DNA of 64,000 bases, from the NCBI RefSeq assembly GCF_002915175.1, contig NZ_NXEJ01000002.1, forward strand, positions 30,236 through 94,235, read 5' to 3'. A program made the position numbers and the translations under genes. Shown piece by piece: positions 43,772 to 53,876 of the stretch. Every line of letters begins with the position of its first letter. The first letter of the stretch is position 1. Below the pieces are notes generated by a model. That model saw nothing but the letters and a program-made list of their open reading frames with translations, was not told the DNA's origin and did not search any database. The stretch is from Agrobacterium rosae (GTDB taxonomy: Bacteria > Pseudomonadota > Alphaproteobacteria > Rhizobiales > Rhizobiaceae).

Positions 43772-44758
43772 ATGAAACGGATCATGTTAATCGGTGCTGC
43801 CATTGCAGCACTTCTGTCAACCTCTGCCTTTGCGCAAGAGCCAAAAACGCTTCTCAACGCGTCCTACGACGTGGCGCGTGAAGTGTTTGCCGCTGAAAAC
43901 GAAGCCTTCATCAAGGCGCATCCGGGCGTGACCATCGACCAGTCGCATGCGGGAACCTCCAAGCAGGCGCGCGCCATCGTTGAAGGTCTCGAGGCCGACG
44001 TCGTAACCTTCAATCAGGTCACTGACATTGATTTTCTGGTCAAGCAGGGCTTCGTTTCCGCCGATTGGCAGAAGAATTTCGCCAATGATGCGTCGCCCTT
44101 TTATTCCTTCCCATCCTTCCTCGTTCGCGCTGGAAACCCCAAGAATATCAAGGATTGGGACGATCTTGTCAGGGATGATGTGAAGCTGGTTTTCCCGAAC
44201 CCGAAAACCTCAGGCAACGCCCGCTACACCTATCTGGCCGCGACTGCTTACGCGAAGGAAAAGTTCAATAGCGATGACGCCAAGGTTCAGGACTTCATTA
44301 AGAAAATCTTCGCCAACACGCCTGTCTTCGACACCGGAGGCCGTGCCGCAACGACGACCTTTGTCGAGCGTGAAGTCGGTGACGTGCTGATCACCTTCGA
44401 GGCTGAAACACGCGGCATTGCCAAGCAATATGGCAAGGACAAGGTCGAAAGCGTCGTTCCTTCGGTAAGCCTTCTGTCAGAGTTCCCGGTTGCCGTGGTA
44501 GACAAGGTTGTCGATAAGCGCGGTTCGCGTGAACTGGCAAAGACCTATCTTGATTTCCTCTACACCGAGGAAGGCCAGCGCATTGCTGCCCAGTTCGGCC
44601 ACCGCGTTCACAATGAAAAGGTCGCCGCCGAGTTCAAGGACCAGTTCCCACAAATCCGCCTCGTCAACGTCAACGACGTGTTCGGCGGCTGGGATAAAAT
44701 CCAGAAAGAACACTTCGCATCCGGTGCCGTGCTTGATACGCTTTACGGCAACCGCTAA
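43772..44758 (+). CDS. Sulfate ABC transporter, substrate-binding protein
   Basis: This 328-residue periplasmic protein has a Sec signal (residues 1-21, STSAFAQE) and the sulfate-binding fold (LNASYDVAREVFAAENEAF; HAGTSKQARAI; GLEADVVTFNQ; NPKTSGNARYTYLAA). It captures sulfate or thiosulfate for CysTWA. The ATG at 43772 is preceded by TGGGGA. A strong hairpin lies behind it, before cysT. Confidence 0.93.
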   Translation: MKRIMLIGAAIAALLSTSAFAQEPKTLLNASYDVAREVFAAENEAFIKAHPGVTIDQSHAGTSKQARAIVEGLEADVVTFNQVTDIDFLVKQGFVSADWQKNFANDASPFYSFPSFLVRAGNPKNIKDWDDLVRDDVKLVFPNPKTSGNARYTYLAATAYAKEKFNSDDAKVQDFIKKIFANTPVFDTGGRAATTTFVEREVGDVLITFEAETRGIAKQYGKDKVESVVPSVSLLSEFPVAVVDKVVDKRGSRELAKTYLDFLYTEEGQRIAAQFGHRVHNEKVAAEFKDQFPQIRLVNVNDVFGGWDKIQKEHFASGAVLDTLYGNR

Positions 44759-44783
44759 TCGCTGATTGGTTGAGATGACATCG

Positions 44784-44808
44784 ACCCGGTGGGCCTCCCG
44801 CCGGGTCT
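44784..44808 (+). promoter_or_regulatory. Hairpin between the sulfate-binding protein gene and cysT
   Basis: GACCCGGTGGG pairs with CCCGCCGGGTC around CCT, an 11-bp stem with one G-U pair. No clear U-run follows, so partial termination or protection of the upstream mRNA is more likely than full termination. This would raise binding protein over permease. Confidence 0.6.
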
Positions 44809-44831
44809 CTCTTGCATGATGGGGGACGGTT

Positions 44832-45653
44832 TTGAAACGCAATGTTTTGCCGGGGCTGCGCTTGTCGCTTGGCGTGACCCTGCTTTATGTCGGCATCATT
44901 GTCGTCCTGCCACTGGCTGCCCTTGTCTTCAAGGCGGCGAGCGTTGGTCCTGCTGAATATTGGGCGATCATTTCCTCGCCACGCGCCGTCGCCAGCTACC
45001 GCGTCACCGTGCTCTGCGCCCTTGTCGCCACGCTGTTCAACGTCGTCTTCGGTCTCGCGCTCGCCTGGGTGCTCACCCGCTACCGTTTCCCCGGCTGGCG
45101 TCTGGTCGATGCCATTGTCGATCTTCCCTTCGCGCTGCCCACGGCTGTCGCCGGTATTGCGCTCACCGCACTTTTCGCGGGCAATGGCTGGTTCGGCTCG
45201 ATCCTCGCCCATGCCGGTATCAAGGTTGCCTATACGCCACTCGGCATCATCATCGCCATGGCCTTTACCAGCCTGCCTTTCATCGTGCGCACGGTGCAAC
45301 CGGTGTTGGAGGATTTGGACCCGGCCCTGGAGGAAGCAGCGCAATCTTTGGGCGGCTCGGATTTCGAGATTTTCCGTAAGGTGATTTTGCCTTTGCTGAC
45401 GCCTGCCATTCTCGCGGGCCTGTCGCTGTCCTTTGCCCGCAGCCTTGGTGAATTCGGCGCGATCATCTTTATCGCTGGCAACCAGCCGTTTTCGACGGAG
45501 ATCACCTCGCTCCTCGTCTTCATCCGGCTGGAGGAATATGATTATCAGGCCGCAGCCGCCATCGCTTCCGTGCTGCTGATTACGGCCTTCGTCATGCTGG
45601 CTGTCACCAATTACCTTCAGACACGCGCCCTGCGCTACACGGTGAGGAGCTAG
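44832..45653 (+). CDS. cysT: Sulfate ABC transporter, permease CysT
   Basis: This 273-residue permease has about six helices and the docking region EEAAQSLGGSDFEIFRKVILP. The pattern LPFALPTAVAGIALTALFAGNGWFG is typical of CysT. The start is TTG at 44832 (KRNVLPGL follows), preceded by GGGGGA at about 5 nt. It pairs with CysW encoded 3 nt downstream. Confidence 0.92.
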   Translation: MKRNVLPGLRLSLGVTLLYVGIIVVLPLAALVFKAASVGPAEYWAIISSPRAVASYRVTVLCALVATLFNVVFGLALAWVLTRYRFPGWRLVDAIVDLPFALPTAVAGIALTALFAGNGWFGSILAHAGIKVAYTPLGIIIAMAFTSLPFIVRTVQPVLEDLDPALEEAAQSLGGSDFEIFRKVILPLLTPAILAGLSLSFARSLGEFGAIIFIAGNQPFSTEITSLLVFIRLEEYDYQAAAAIASVLLITAFVMLAVTNYLQTRALRYTVRS

Positions 45654-45656
45654 CCG

Positions 45657-46538
45657 ATGAGTGCTCATGCCTCCCGTCGTAAGCCGCCACGCGTGGGTGA
45701 CGCCCCTTGGGTGCGCCGCTCGCTGATTGCGTTCGTACTGGTGATCGGTGCCTTGCTCGTCGTCGCGCCGCTGCTCATCATCGGCGTCGAAGCCTTCTCT
45801 CAGGGGTGGAAGACCTATACGGCCACCATCAATCACCCCGATACGCGCCACGCCATCATGCTGACGGTCATCACGGCGTTGATCGCGGTACCGGTCAACA
45901 CTGCCTTCGGCATTGCCGCCGCGTGGGCGATTACGAAATTCGATTTCCGAGGCCGTCGCTTTCTGCTGGTCCTCATCGAGATACCCTTCTCCATCTCGCC
46001 CATCGTGGCGGGTGTGGCCTATCTGTTCGTTTACGGCCTGCAAGGTCTGCTCGGCCCATTCTTCGCTGCTTACGATATCAAGGTGCTGTTTGCCCTGCCG
46101 GGCATCGTCATCGCCTCCATGTTCGTCACGGCACCCTTCGTCGCGCGCGAACTGATCCCGCTGATGCAGGCGCAAGGGCGTGATCTGGAGGAGGCGGCCA
46201 CCTCGCTCGGCGCATCCGGCTGGCGCACCTTCTGGTCGGTTACGCTGCCCAATATCAAATGGGCGCTGCTTTACGGCGTCGTGCTGTGCAATGCGCGCGT
46301 GATGGGGGAGTTCGGCGCGGTATCGATCGTATCAGGCAATATTCGCGGCCAGACCAATACGCTGCCTTTGCATATCGAACTGCTCTACCACGATTATCAG
46401 GCCGCAGGCGCTTTCGCCTCGGCATCCATTCTCGCGGCTCTCGCCGTCGTCACCATCATTGCCAAGGTCGCGCTGGAAAAGCGCGGGGCAGGGCGTGGAG
46501 CCAAGAAAACCGCTGCCATTTCGGAGACAACTGCATGA
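45657..46538 (+). CDS. cysW: Sulfate ABC transporter, permease CysW
   Basis: This 293-residue permease partners CysT. The docking region is LEEAATSLGASGWRTFWSVTLPNIKWALLYG, and ARVMGEFGAVSIVSGNIRGQTNTLPLHIE is characteristic of CysW. GAGGAG precedes the ATG at 45657. Its stop overlaps the cysA ATG. Confidence 0.92.
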   Translation: MSAHASRRKPPRVGDAPWVRRSLIAFVLVIGALLVVAPLLIIGVEAFSQGWKTYTATINHPDTRHAIMLTVITALIAVPVNTAFGIAAAWAITKFDFRGRRFLLVLIEIPFSISPIVAGVAYLFVYGLQGLLGPFFAAYDIKVLFALPGIVIASMFVTAPFVARELIPLMQAQGRDLEEAATSLGASGWRTFWSVTLPNIKWALLYGVVLCNARVMGEFGAVSIVSGNIRGQTNTLPLHIELLYHDYQAAGAFASASILAALAVVTIIAKVALEKRGAGRGAKKTAAISETTA

Positions 46539-47560
46539 AAATCCGCCTCGAAAACGTGGTGAAGACCTTCGATAATTTTCGTGCAGTGCGGGATGTGTCG
46601 CTGGATATCGAAAGCGGTGAACTGCTGGCGCTGCTCGGCCCTTCCGGCTCCGGCAAGACGACGATCCTGCGCATGGTCGCAGGTCTGGAATATACCGATG
46701 GCGGCCAGATTTATTTTGGGGATGAGGACGCCACCAATATTCCAGTACGTGACCGTGGCGTCGGCTTCGTGTTCCAGCATTATGCGCTCTTCCCGCATAT
46801 GACGCTGCACGAGAACATCGCCTTCGGCATGAAAGTCTCCAGGGTCAAGCGCGACAAGGCGGCCATCGATGCGCGGGTGGATGACCTGCTGCGGCTGGTG
46901 AAGCTGGATGGTCTGGGCGAACGGTTCCCGGCGCAAATCTCCGGCGGCCAGCGCCAGCGTGTGGCACTGGCGCGTGCGCTCTCGGTCGATCCCAAGGTTC
47001 TGCTGCTGGATGAACCCTTCGGCGCGCTGGACGCCAATGTGCGACGTGATCTGCGCCGCTGGCTGCGCGAAATCCACAACGAACTCGGTATCACCACCAT
47101 CTTCGTCACCCATGATCAGGAAGAAGCGCTTGATCTCGCCGACCGCGTGGTCATCCTCAATCAGGGTGAAATCGTGCAGCAAGGCACGCCCAAAGAGGTT
47201 TGCCGCCAGCCCAACTCCTCCTTCGTCATGCGTTTTCTGGGCGATGCCAACCGCATTTCCGGCACGGCGCGTTCAGGTAAGGTTTTCGTCGGCTCAGCCG
47301 AAGTCCCCTTCGCCTATGGTCAGGCAGACGGCCCGGTCGATATCTACGCCCGGCCCAATGATCTGGAATGGGAAGACCTGCATGATGGCATTCCGGCCCA
47401 AGTAACCCGCGTGCTGGACCGCGCAGGTGATCGCCGCGTGATTGCCTCGACCACAGAGGGCGACCTTCTGGAATTCGACGTCTCCCCGGAAACCGCCGTC
47501 GAGGCAGGCGACCGCGGCCATATCGTCATCCGCCGCGCCAAGATTTTCCCTGCGGGTTAA
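46535..47560 (+). CDS. cysA: Sulfate/thiosulfate ABC transporter, ATP-binding protein CysA
   Basis: This 341-residue ATPase has Walker A GPSGSGKTT near 36, signature QISGGQRQRVALARAL, Walker B VLLLDEPFGALD and a C-terminal TOBE-like regulatory part from about 240. The start at 46535 (MKIRLENVVKTF) overlaps the cysW stop. The stop overlaps the end of the convergent alkylation-repair gene by 4 nt. Confidence 0.93.
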   Translation: MKIRLENVVKTFDNFRAVRDVSLDIESGELLALLGPSGSGKTTILRMVAGLEYTDGGQIYFGDEDATNIPVRDRGVGFVFQHYALFPHMTLHENIAFGMKVSRVKRDKAAIDARVDDLLRLVKLDGLGERFPAQISGGQRQRVALARALSVDPKVLLLDEPFGALDANVRRDLRRWLREIHNELGITTIFVTHDQEEALDLADRVVILNQGEIVQQGTPKEVCRQPNSSFVMRFLGDANRISGTARSGKVFVGSAEVPFAYGQADGPVDIYARPNDLEWEDLHDGIPAQVTRVLDRAGDRRVIASTTEGDLLEFDVSPETAVEAGDRGHIVIRRAKIFPAG

Positions 47561-48663
47561 ACGCTGAGCTCAAACGTCGTTTCGGCCAGCGCCTCGCCAT
47601 TCACCATCAGCTGTATCAGGTGCAGGCCGGGATAATGCTTGCGGGTGGTGAAATCGCGGATGGCGCGGCTGATGGACAGCGTGCAGCCTTCGCCCGGTTG
47701 AAGGCTCAACTCTTTCCATTTGAAAATCTTGAGCGAGGTGCCGCCGCCCTTCTTCACGTAGTGAACGGCGTAATCGATGACCAGCTTTTGGGGCTTTTCG
47801 GATGTCGAGCGAAGCGATGCCGAAATCCGCACATTGCCGCCCAGCGGCAGGGCGTCCGGCGTTACCTGAAATGCCTCTATCGCAATATCCGCTTTCTCGT
47901 GTGCGCCAAGATGTGCCAGCGCCGAGGCATCGCCCTTTTTCACGAGGGTTCGCAGAGCCTTCCGGATGATCCATGCGGTGTGTTTGTTCTCCTTCGGCCA
48001 AGTGGAGATGCGCTCAAGAACCCATTGCGGATTGTCCTTGGTGATATCGTTCAGATGGTTGGCCACGGATTTGCGCACATAGAGCGCGTCATCGCTCTTG
48101 AGGTTTTCCATAATATTAGCAACCGGCGAGGGATCATCGATCAGCGCCTTGATCTGGAACGACCATGGCAGACGCGGGCGGCAACCTTCGCTGGCCAATC
48201 GGCGCACGTGCTCGTTTTCATCTCGCGACCATTCCTCCATCGTCGCCAGCGCGCGGGGCATGTCGGCGAGGATGAAGTGACGGATGGCGAATTCCGATGA
48301 GCCAAAGCGCGTGAAAAATTTAAGCGCTGCCATGGACTTATCGAAATGCTCCAAGCCGTAGAGTGCCACGTATTCCGACAGGGAAATCGAGGCAAAGCCG
48401 TGGTTGATGCGCGGCGCAAGTGCGGTGAGGACTTCGAGGTTGCGAGCGTAATCGCCGGGCAGCATGGCGTGAAGGCTGGTTGCCACCTGGCGCATGCGCT
48501 GCATAATGCCGAGTGTATCGAGATCGGTCTCTGCCAGTGCCAGAAACGCCTCTTCATCGAAGGGCGGATAAACGGCTTTCGTTTCGGCGGCGATGAATTG
48601 CAGACGGTCGCGGTTGAAGATTTCCTTCAATGCCGGTGCCGCCGTGTCGCTTGCCTCTGCCAT
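47557..48663 (-). CDS. DNA alkylation repair-like HEAT-repeat protein (AlkC/AlkD type)
   Basis: This 368-residue protein is built of HEAT-like helical pairs up to about 265 (MEEWSRDENEHVRRLASEGCRPRLPW; LKSDDALYVRKSVANHLNDITKDNP; TAWIIRKALRTLVKKG), as in AlkC/AlkD 3-methyladenine glycosylases. A C-terminal Ig-like domain of about 100 residues follows (LGGNVRISASLRSTSEKPQKLVIDYAVHYV), known from a subset of AlkC-type proteins. Activity on DNA is inferred from the family. Confidence 0.8.
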   Translation of the reverse strand: MAEASDTAAPALKEIFNRDRLQFIAAETKAVYPPFDEEAFLALAETDLDTLGIMQRMRQVATSLHAMLPGDYARNLEVLTALAPRINHGFASISLSEYVALYGLEHFDKSMAALKFFTRFGSSEFAIRHFILADMPRALATMEEWSRDENEHVRRLASEGCRPRLPWSFQIKALIDDPSPVANIMENLKSDDALYVRKSVANHLNDITKDNPQWVLERISTWPKENKHTAWIIRKALRTLVKKGDASALAHLGAHEKADIAIEAFQVTPDALPLGGNVRISASLRSTSEKPQKLVIDYAVHYVKKGGGTSLKIFKWKELSLQPGEGCTLSISRAIRDFTTRKHYPGLHLIQLMVNGEALAETTFELSV

Positions 48664-48722
48664 CTAATTCCCTCGTCGTTCCTTCTTTGTTCTTAATGGC
48701 GAGTGCGCAATTTTGCAAATGA

Positions 48723-48752
48723 AAAGCCCGGTGTCGCAAAACACCGGGCTTT
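48723..48752 (-). terminator. Terminator after the semialdehyde dehydrogenase gene
   Basis: AAAGCCCGGTGT (48723-48734) pairs with ACACCGGGCTTT (48741-48752) around CGCAAA, a 12-bp stem. On the minus strand TTCATTT follows. It lies 26 nt after the gabD stop. Confidence 0.75.
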
Positions 48753-48778
48753 AAACTTCAGTTCAAATCAGCCGGATA

Positions 48779-50215
48779 TCAGTTCATCTGGCTCACGAAG
48801 CGTGTTTCCAGATAGGCACCGACGGCCTCCGAACCACCTTCCGTGCCGTAGCCCGAGTCCTTGATGCCGCCGAAGGGTACTTCTGGCAGAGCAAGGCCGT
48901 TGTGGTTGATGGTCAGCATGCCAGCTTCGACCTGACGGCCAAGTTCGTGCGCCGTCTTGACCGAGCCGGTGAATGCAAAGGATGCCAGGCCGAAGGGCAG
49001 GCGGTTTGCTTCCGAGATCGCGTCATCGAAGGACTTGAACGTGTTGACGATGGCAACCGGGCCAAACGGCTCGTCGTTCATGATCTTGGCAGATGTCGGG
49101 ACGTTGGCCAGCACGGTCGGTTCGAAGAAGTTGCCCTTGTTGCCGATGCGCTTGCCGCCGGTCTTGAGTTCCGCGCCGTTGGAAACGGCATCCTGAATAA
49201 GGGCTTCCATCGCCGGGATGCGGCGCTCATTGGCGAGCGGCCCCATGGTGATGCCATCTTCCAGGCCGTTGCCGACCTTAACGGCCTCAGCGGCTTTGAC
49301 GAAACCGTCGAGGAACTGGCTGGCAACGCCTTCCTGCACGAGGAAACGTGTCGGTGCGACGCAGACCTGACCGGCATTGCGGAACTTCGACATCGCCATG
49401 ATTTCGACGGCCTTTTCGATATTGGCATCATCGAAAATCATGACAGGGGCGTGGCCGCCAAGTTCCATCGTGGCGCGCTTCATGTGCTTGCCGGCCAGGG
49501 CAGCGAGATGCTTGCCGATCGGCGTGGAGCCGGTAAAGGAAATCTTGCGGATGACCGGATGCGGAATGAGATATTCGGAAATTTCCGAAGGCACGCCATA
49601 GACGAGATTGACGACGCCAGCGGGAACGCCTGCATCAACGAAGGCGCGGATGAGTTCGGCAGGTGATGCCGGTGTTTCCTCGGGAGCCTTGACGATGATG
49701 GAGCAGCCAGCAGCGAGCGCTGCGGACAGCTTGCGCACGATCTGGTTGATCGGGAAGTTCCAAGGCGTAAAGGCTGCAACGGGACCGACGGGAACCTTGA
49801 TGGCCAGCTGCGAAACGCCGGTGGCGCGGGCAGGGATGACCTGGCCGTAGGTGCGGCGTGCTTCTTCGGCAAACCAGTCGATGGTATCGGCAGCGCCCAT
49901 GACTTCCATGGCAGACTGCGCCAATGGCTTGCCCTGTTCGCGGGTCATCAGCCAGGCAATCGTGTCCTTGCGCTCGCGCAGCAGGTCAGCCGCCTTGCGC
50001 ATGATCTTGGAGCGCTCATAGGCGGATGTTTCGCGCCAGACCTTGAAGCCCTTGTCGGCAGCGTCCAACGCCAGATCGAGATCAGCCTTTTCCGCATGGG
50101 CGATCTGGCCGAGGATTTCGTCGGTTGCCGGATCGGATACGGCAATGGTCTTGCCGGACAAGGCGTCGCGCCATTCGCCGTTGATGAGGAGCTTGACGTT
50201 GGGATAGCTGTGCAT
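48779..50215 (-). CDS. gabD: NAD(P)-dependent succinate-semialdehyde dehydrogenase
   Basis: This 478-residue aldehyde dehydrogenase oxidises succinate semialdehyde to succinate, or a near homologue such as glutarate semialdehyde. Catalytic residues are Asn in PWNFPINQI, Glu in MELGGHAP and Cys in [11 protein letters not shown]. The ATG at 50215 ([15 protein letters not shown]) follows GAAGGT. The glutaryl-CoA dehydrogenase gene lies upstream on the same strand, which leaves open a role in lysine/glutarate breakdown. Confidence 0.85.
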   Translation of the reverse strand: MHSYPNVKLLINGEWRDALSGKTIAVSDPATDEILGQIAHAEKADLDLALDAADKGFKVWRETSAYERSKIMRKAADLLRERKDTIAWLMTREQGKPLAQSAMEVMGAADTIDWFAEEARRTYGQVIPARATGVSQLAIKVPVGPVAAFTPWNFPINQIVRKLSAALAAGCSIIVKAPEETPASPAELIRAFVDAGVPAGVVNLVYGVPSEISEYLIPHPVIRKISFTGSTPIGKHLAALAGKHMKRATMELGGHAPVMIFDDANIEKAVEIMAMSKFRNAGQVCVAPTRFLVQEGVASQFLDGFVKAAEAVKVGNGLEDGITMGPLANERRIPAMEALIQDAVSNGAELKTGGKRIGNKGNFFEPTVLANVPTSAKIMNDEPFGPVAIVNTFKSFDDAISEANRLPFGLASFAFTGSVKTAHELGRQVEAGMLTINHNGLALPEVPFGGIKDSGYGTEGGSEAVGAYLETRFVSQMN

Positions 50216-50455
50216 GTGAAATACCTTCGTGACTTTACCGACCGGCACGGTGCCGATGCTTGGCGTTTAACTGAGGTCTCGGAATTTACCGGTGCTGCAT
50301 GACATGTCTTCCGTGGCGGGACAATCGAATGCAGCGATACCGGATATGGCAAATGGATTTGCCAGAGACGATGATGACATCTCTATATTAATTCGTGCGG
50401 CGGCGGTTTCAACCGGTCAGCGCATTAAAAAGTATTATTTATTTCGCATCGCAGC

Positions 50456-50483
50456 AAAAACCGGCGGCATGGCACCGCCGGTT
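50456..50483 (-). terminator. Terminator after gcdH
   Basis: AACCGGCGG pairs with CCGCCGGTT around CATGGCA; on the minus strand TTTTT follows. It begins 17 nt after the gcdH stop. The rest of the gap to gabD (50216-50455) is AT-rich in part and holds no visible gene. Confidence 0.85.
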
Positions 50484-50499
50484 GCTTGATCGTTCAATC

Positions 50500-51687
50500 T
50501 CAGAAAAACGCCTGAATGCCGGTCTGGGCGCGGCCGAGGATCAGCGCGTGCACATCATGCGTTCCCTCATAGGTGTTGACCGTTTCCAGGTTCTGCGCAT
50601 GGCGCATGACGTGATATTCGATCTGAATGCCGTTGCCGCCATGCATGTCGCGGGCCTGACGAGCAATATCCAGCGCCTTGCCGCAATTGTTGCGCTTGAC
50701 GATGGAGATCATCTCAGGTGCCATCTTGTGGTCATCGAACAGACGACCGACGCGAAGCGAGGCCTGAAGGCCGAGCGTGATTTCCGTCTGCATGTCGGCC
50801 AGCTTCTTTTGGTAAAGTTGCATGCCGGCCAGCGGCTTGCCGAACTGCTTGCGGTCCATGCCATATTGGTGGGCGCGGAACCAGCAGTCTTCGGCGGCAC
50901 CCAGCACACCCCAGGAAATGCCGTAGCGGGCGCGGTTGAGGCAACCGAACGGACCCTTGAGACCGGAGACACCAGGCAGCAACGCATCTTCGCCCACTTC
51001 GACGCCGTCCATGACGATCTCGCCGGTGATGGAGGCGCGCAGCGACAGCTTGCCACCGATCTTTGGTGCGGACAGACCCTTCATGCCTTTTTCCAGCACG
51101 AAGCCGCGGATCTGGTTGTCATGCGCTTCAGATTTTGCCCAGACGACGAAAACATCGGCAATCGGCGAATTGGAAATCCACATCTTGGAGCCGCGCAGGC
51201 GATATCCACCCTCGATCTTTTCGGCACGCGTCTTCATGCCGTTCGGGTCGGAACCCGCATCCGGCTCGGTCAGGCCGAAGCAGCCGATCAGCTCGCCGGA
51301 GACGAGGCCGGGCAGATACTTGTCCTTCTGCTCTTCCGAGCCATAGGCAAAGATCGGGTAGATGACGAGCGAGGACTGCACGCTCATCATCGAGCGATAA
51401 CCGCTGTCGATGCGCTCGACTTCACGTGCGACGAGGCCGTAAGCGACATAGCTAGCTTCGGCAGCACCGTATTTCTCGGGAAGCGTCACACCCAGAAGGC
51501 CGGTCTGGCCCATCAGGCGGAACAGCTCAGGCTCTGAAGTTTCGGACAAATAAGCTTCGTTGATGCGCGGCAGAAGCTCCGATTGGGCAAAGGCCGCTGC
51601 CGTATCGCGGATCATCCGCTCGTCTTCGGTCAGTTGGTCCTCGAGAAGAAACGGGTCCTGCCAATTGAATGCTGTGCGTTCGCTCAC
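50500..51687 (-). CDS. gcdH: Glutaryl-CoA dehydrogenase
   Basis: This 395-residue FAD enzyme oxidises and decarboxylates glutaryl-CoA to crotonyl-CoA in lysine, tryptophan and glutarate breakdown. [18 protein letters not shown] is the flavin-contact region, and the C-terminal [19 protein letters not shown] holds the catalytic Glu in the form typical of GcdH. The start is GTG at 51687, with TTGGAG 8 nt upstream. A divergent LysR gene lies 96 nt away, as is usual for gcdH. Confidence 0.9.
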   Translation of the reverse strand: MSERTAFNWQDPFLLEDQLTEDERMIRDTAAAFAQSELLPRINEAYLSETSEPELFRLMGQTGLLGVTLPEKYGAAEASYVAYGLVAREVERIDSGYRSMMSVQSSLVIYPIFAYGSEEQKDKYLPGLVSGELIGCFGLTEPDAGSDPNGMKTRAEKIEGGYRLRGSKMWISNSPIADVFVVWAKSEAHDNQIRGFVLEKGMKGLSAPKIGGKLSLRASITGEIVMDGVEVGEDALLPGVSGLKGPFGCLNRARYGISWGVLGAAEDCWFRAHQYGMDRKQFGKPLAGMQLYQKKLADMQTEITLGLQASLRVGRLFDDHKMAPEMISIVKRNNCGKALDIARQARDMHGGNGIQIEYHVMRHAQNLETVNTYEGTHDVHALILGRAQTGIQAFF

Positions 51688-51783
51688 GGTAAATCTCCAA
51701 AATTGCTGAGCCGATTATTGGCATTTGGTAGCGTCGCGGCAAGCCATGTTTACTCATTTTGCTATTACCGATAGGAATGCGCC

Positions 51784-52692
51784 ATGACCTCGCTCAGCCG
51801 CAAACTTCTGCCCTCCACCAGCGCTCTCGCCGCCTTTGATTCCGTGGCGCGGCTGGGCAGTTTTTCGCTGGCCGCAGACGAGCTTTCGTTAACGCAAGGA
51901 GCCATCAGCCGGCAGGTTCTGTCGTTGGAAGAACAGCTTGGCGTGCGGCTGTTCGATCGTGGCGCGCGCGGTGTTTCGCTGACCGCCGAGGGTCAGACCT
52001 ATGCCAAGGCCATCGGCACGGCGCTGGGCGATATCCGCTCCGCATCCTTGCAGATTATGACCAAAACGCATGGCAGCACGCTGAACCTCGCCATGCTGCC
52101 CACCTTTGGCACGCGCTGGCTGTTGCCGCGCATTCCCAAATTCGTGGCAGCGCACCCGGAAATCACGCTCAATTTCGCCACCCGCATCGGCCAGTTCGAT
52201 TTCGAAAAGGAAGGCCTCGATATGGCCATCCATATTGGCCAGCCGGATTGGCCGGCGGCGGAAAGCACGTTTCTGATGGATGAGATGGTGGCACCGGTGT
52301 GCAGCCCATCCTTTCTCGCGCAGCACCCCATCGCCAAGGCGCAGGATATCTCGACCCTGCCGCTGCTGCATATGGCGTCCAGACCCGGCGCGTGGGACCA
52401 CTGGTTTCAGAGCCTTGGGCTTGGCGCACAGAATGCACCCGCCATGCGGTTCGAACAGTTCTCCAGCGTGGCGCAGGGCTGCATCGCCGGGCTGGGTGTG
52501 GCGTTGATGCCGCTGTTTTTGATCGATATCGAACTCAAGGCCGGGCAACTGGTTCCGGCCTTCGATCATCAGGTCAAAAGCCCCAGTTCCTATTATGCCG
52601 TGGCTCCGCTTTCGCGCATCAACCATGCGCCCGTGGTGCTGTTCAAGCAGTGGCTTCTGGCTGAGGTCGAGGCGTTTCGCACGAGGGGTTGA
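51784..52692 (+). CDS. LysR-family regulator divergent from gcdH
   Basis: This 302-residue GcvA-like regulator has a helix-turn-helix at about 15-70 (LGSFSLAADELSLTQGAISRQVLSLEEQLG) and an effector domain from about 97 (LAMLPTFGTRWLLPRIPKF; DMAIHIGQPDWP). Position suggests it controls gcdH, as GcdR-type proteins do. It resembles the protein encoded at 26454-27356 throughout, so the two may be ancient paralogues. Confidence 0.88.
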   Translation: MTSLSRKLLPSTSALAAFDSVARLGSFSLAADELSLTQGAISRQVLSLEEQLGVRLFDRGARGVSLTAEGQTYAKAIGTALGDIRSASLQIMTKTHGSTLNLAMLPTFGTRWLLPRIPKFVAAHPEITLNFATRIGQFDFEKEGLDMAIHIGQPDWPAAESTFLMDEMVAPVCSPSFLAQHPIAKAQDISTLPLLHMASRPGAWDHWFQSLGLGAQNAPAMRFEQFSSVAQGCIAGLGVALMPLFLIDIELKAGQLVPAFDHQVKSPSSYYAVAPLSRINHAPVVLFKQWLLAEVEAFRTRG

Positions 52693-52783
52693 TAATAATT
52701 TCTCCCTTGTTTTCGCCACTTAGAGTTTTCCCGCAGAAATTCACCCGTTGCCGACTCGACAAAAACGCACTTTCGAATTACGC

Positions 52784-52801
52784 TGATTAAACGTTTAATC
52801 A
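52784..52801. promoter_or_regulatory. LacI-type operator
   Basis: TGATTAAACGTTTAATCA is a perfect 18-bp palindrome with the central CG usual for LacI/GalR operators. It ends 16 nt before the lacI-type gene, so the repressor would control itself and the importer operon behind it. Confidence 0.8.
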
Positions 52802-52817
52802 CGCGGATGGATAAGCC

Positions 52818-53876
52818 ATGACCTCTGGTCGTGCAGGCGCAAATCTGACGGCAATCGCCTCGGCACTCGGTGTGTCTGCGGCGACGGTCTCCAATGCGCT
52901 TTCCGGCAAGGGTCGCGTCTCCGCAGAACTCTCAGACAAGATACGCCTGAAGGCTGCAGAACTGGGCTATGTGCCCAGCATCGCCGGTCGTGCCCTGCGT
53001 ACCGGCAAAAGCGGCGTTCTGGGTCTGGTGTTGCCGGATATCGCCAATCCGCTGTTTCCGCAGATCGCCCAGGCCATCGAAAAGGCAGCTGACGATGCCG
53101 GTTACGGCGTTCTGATTGCAGACTCTCATGGCGATGTCGCCAAGCAGACACAAGCGATCAACCGCCTCATCGAACGCGGCGTCGAAGGTATGGTCATCGT
53201 GCCCCGTCGCGGTACGCGCATCGGCAATGTCGATTGCCCCGTGGCCGTCATCGATTCACCTTCCACCCCTGGAAATACGGTGTCCGCCGATCATTGGGAC
53301 GGTGGCGTTCAGATCGGTCGGCATCTGGCGGAACTGGGTCACGACAGAGTGGTCATCATCGGCAACAATCCGGATTCCAACGTTCAGAATGACCGCGTTG
53401 GGGGAATCAGGTCTGGGCTTGGCAGTGCTGCGCGGACGGAGACGCTGTGGATTGCGTCTGTGGAAAAACAGGGTGGGGCAGGGTGTCCCTTGGGTGTCGC
53501 GCAGAAGGTAGCGCAGGGCTTTACCGCTTTTGCGGCGGTTTCCGATCTTCACGCGCTGCGCGTTCTGACCGAATTGCAGCGTGATGGCGTGACCGTGCCG
53601 GAACAGGCCAGCGTGACAGGCTTTGACGATCTTATCTGGGCACCTGTCGTCACGCCGGCGCTGACCACCATTCGCATGGATATGGCGCGTGTCGCGGATC
53701 TCGCCGTTACAGCACTGGTGCGCAGCATCGATGCCGAAGACCGCCCCGTTTCGGGAGGCGTCGTCGCCGATGTCTCGAAAGTCGCAATGCAGCTCATCAT
53801 CAGAAGCTCTTGCGGCCCAAATCATAACAAGCAGACAGCCAACAAAACCTCGACAGCAGGAGAACTCACATCATGA
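52818..53876 (+). CDS. LacI-family regulator of the purine importer operon
   Basis: This 352-residue repressor has the LacI helix-turn-helix at about 9-55 (LTAIASALGVSAATVSNALSGKGRVSAELSDKIRLKAAELGY) and a periplasmic-binding-like effector domain from about 65 (LGLVLPDIANPLFPQIAQAIEKAADD). The downstream genes suggest a purine or nucleoside effector. Its stop overlaps the ATG of the binding-protein gene. Confidence 0.9.
   Translation: MTSGRAGANLTAIASALGVSAATVSNALSGKGRVSAELSDKIRLKAAELGYVPSIAGRALRTGKSGVLGLVLPDIANPLFPQIAQAIEKAADDAGYGVLIADSHGDVAKQTQAINRLIERGVEGMVIVPRRGTRIGNVDCPVAVIDSPSTPGNTVSADHWDGGVQIGRHLAELGHDRVVIIGNNPDSNVQNDRVGGIRSGLGSAARTETLWIASVEKQGGAGCPLGVAQKVAQGFTAFAAVSDLHALRVLTELQRDGVTVPEQASVTGFDDLIWAPVVTPALTTIRMDMARVADLAVTALVRSIDAEDRPVSGGVVADVSKVAMQLIIRSSCGPNHNKQTANKTSTAGELTS

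Noticed and set aside
44670-46175. 501-codon open frame on the minus strand opposite cysT and cysW
   Set aside because: Its translation is low-complexity and rich in Arg, Asp, Gln and Gly, and both genes on the other strand have clear family motifs.
48678-48682. GGAAC on the minus strand just before the alkylation-repair gene
   Set aside because: It is too close to the ATG and has no -10 match at the right distance.
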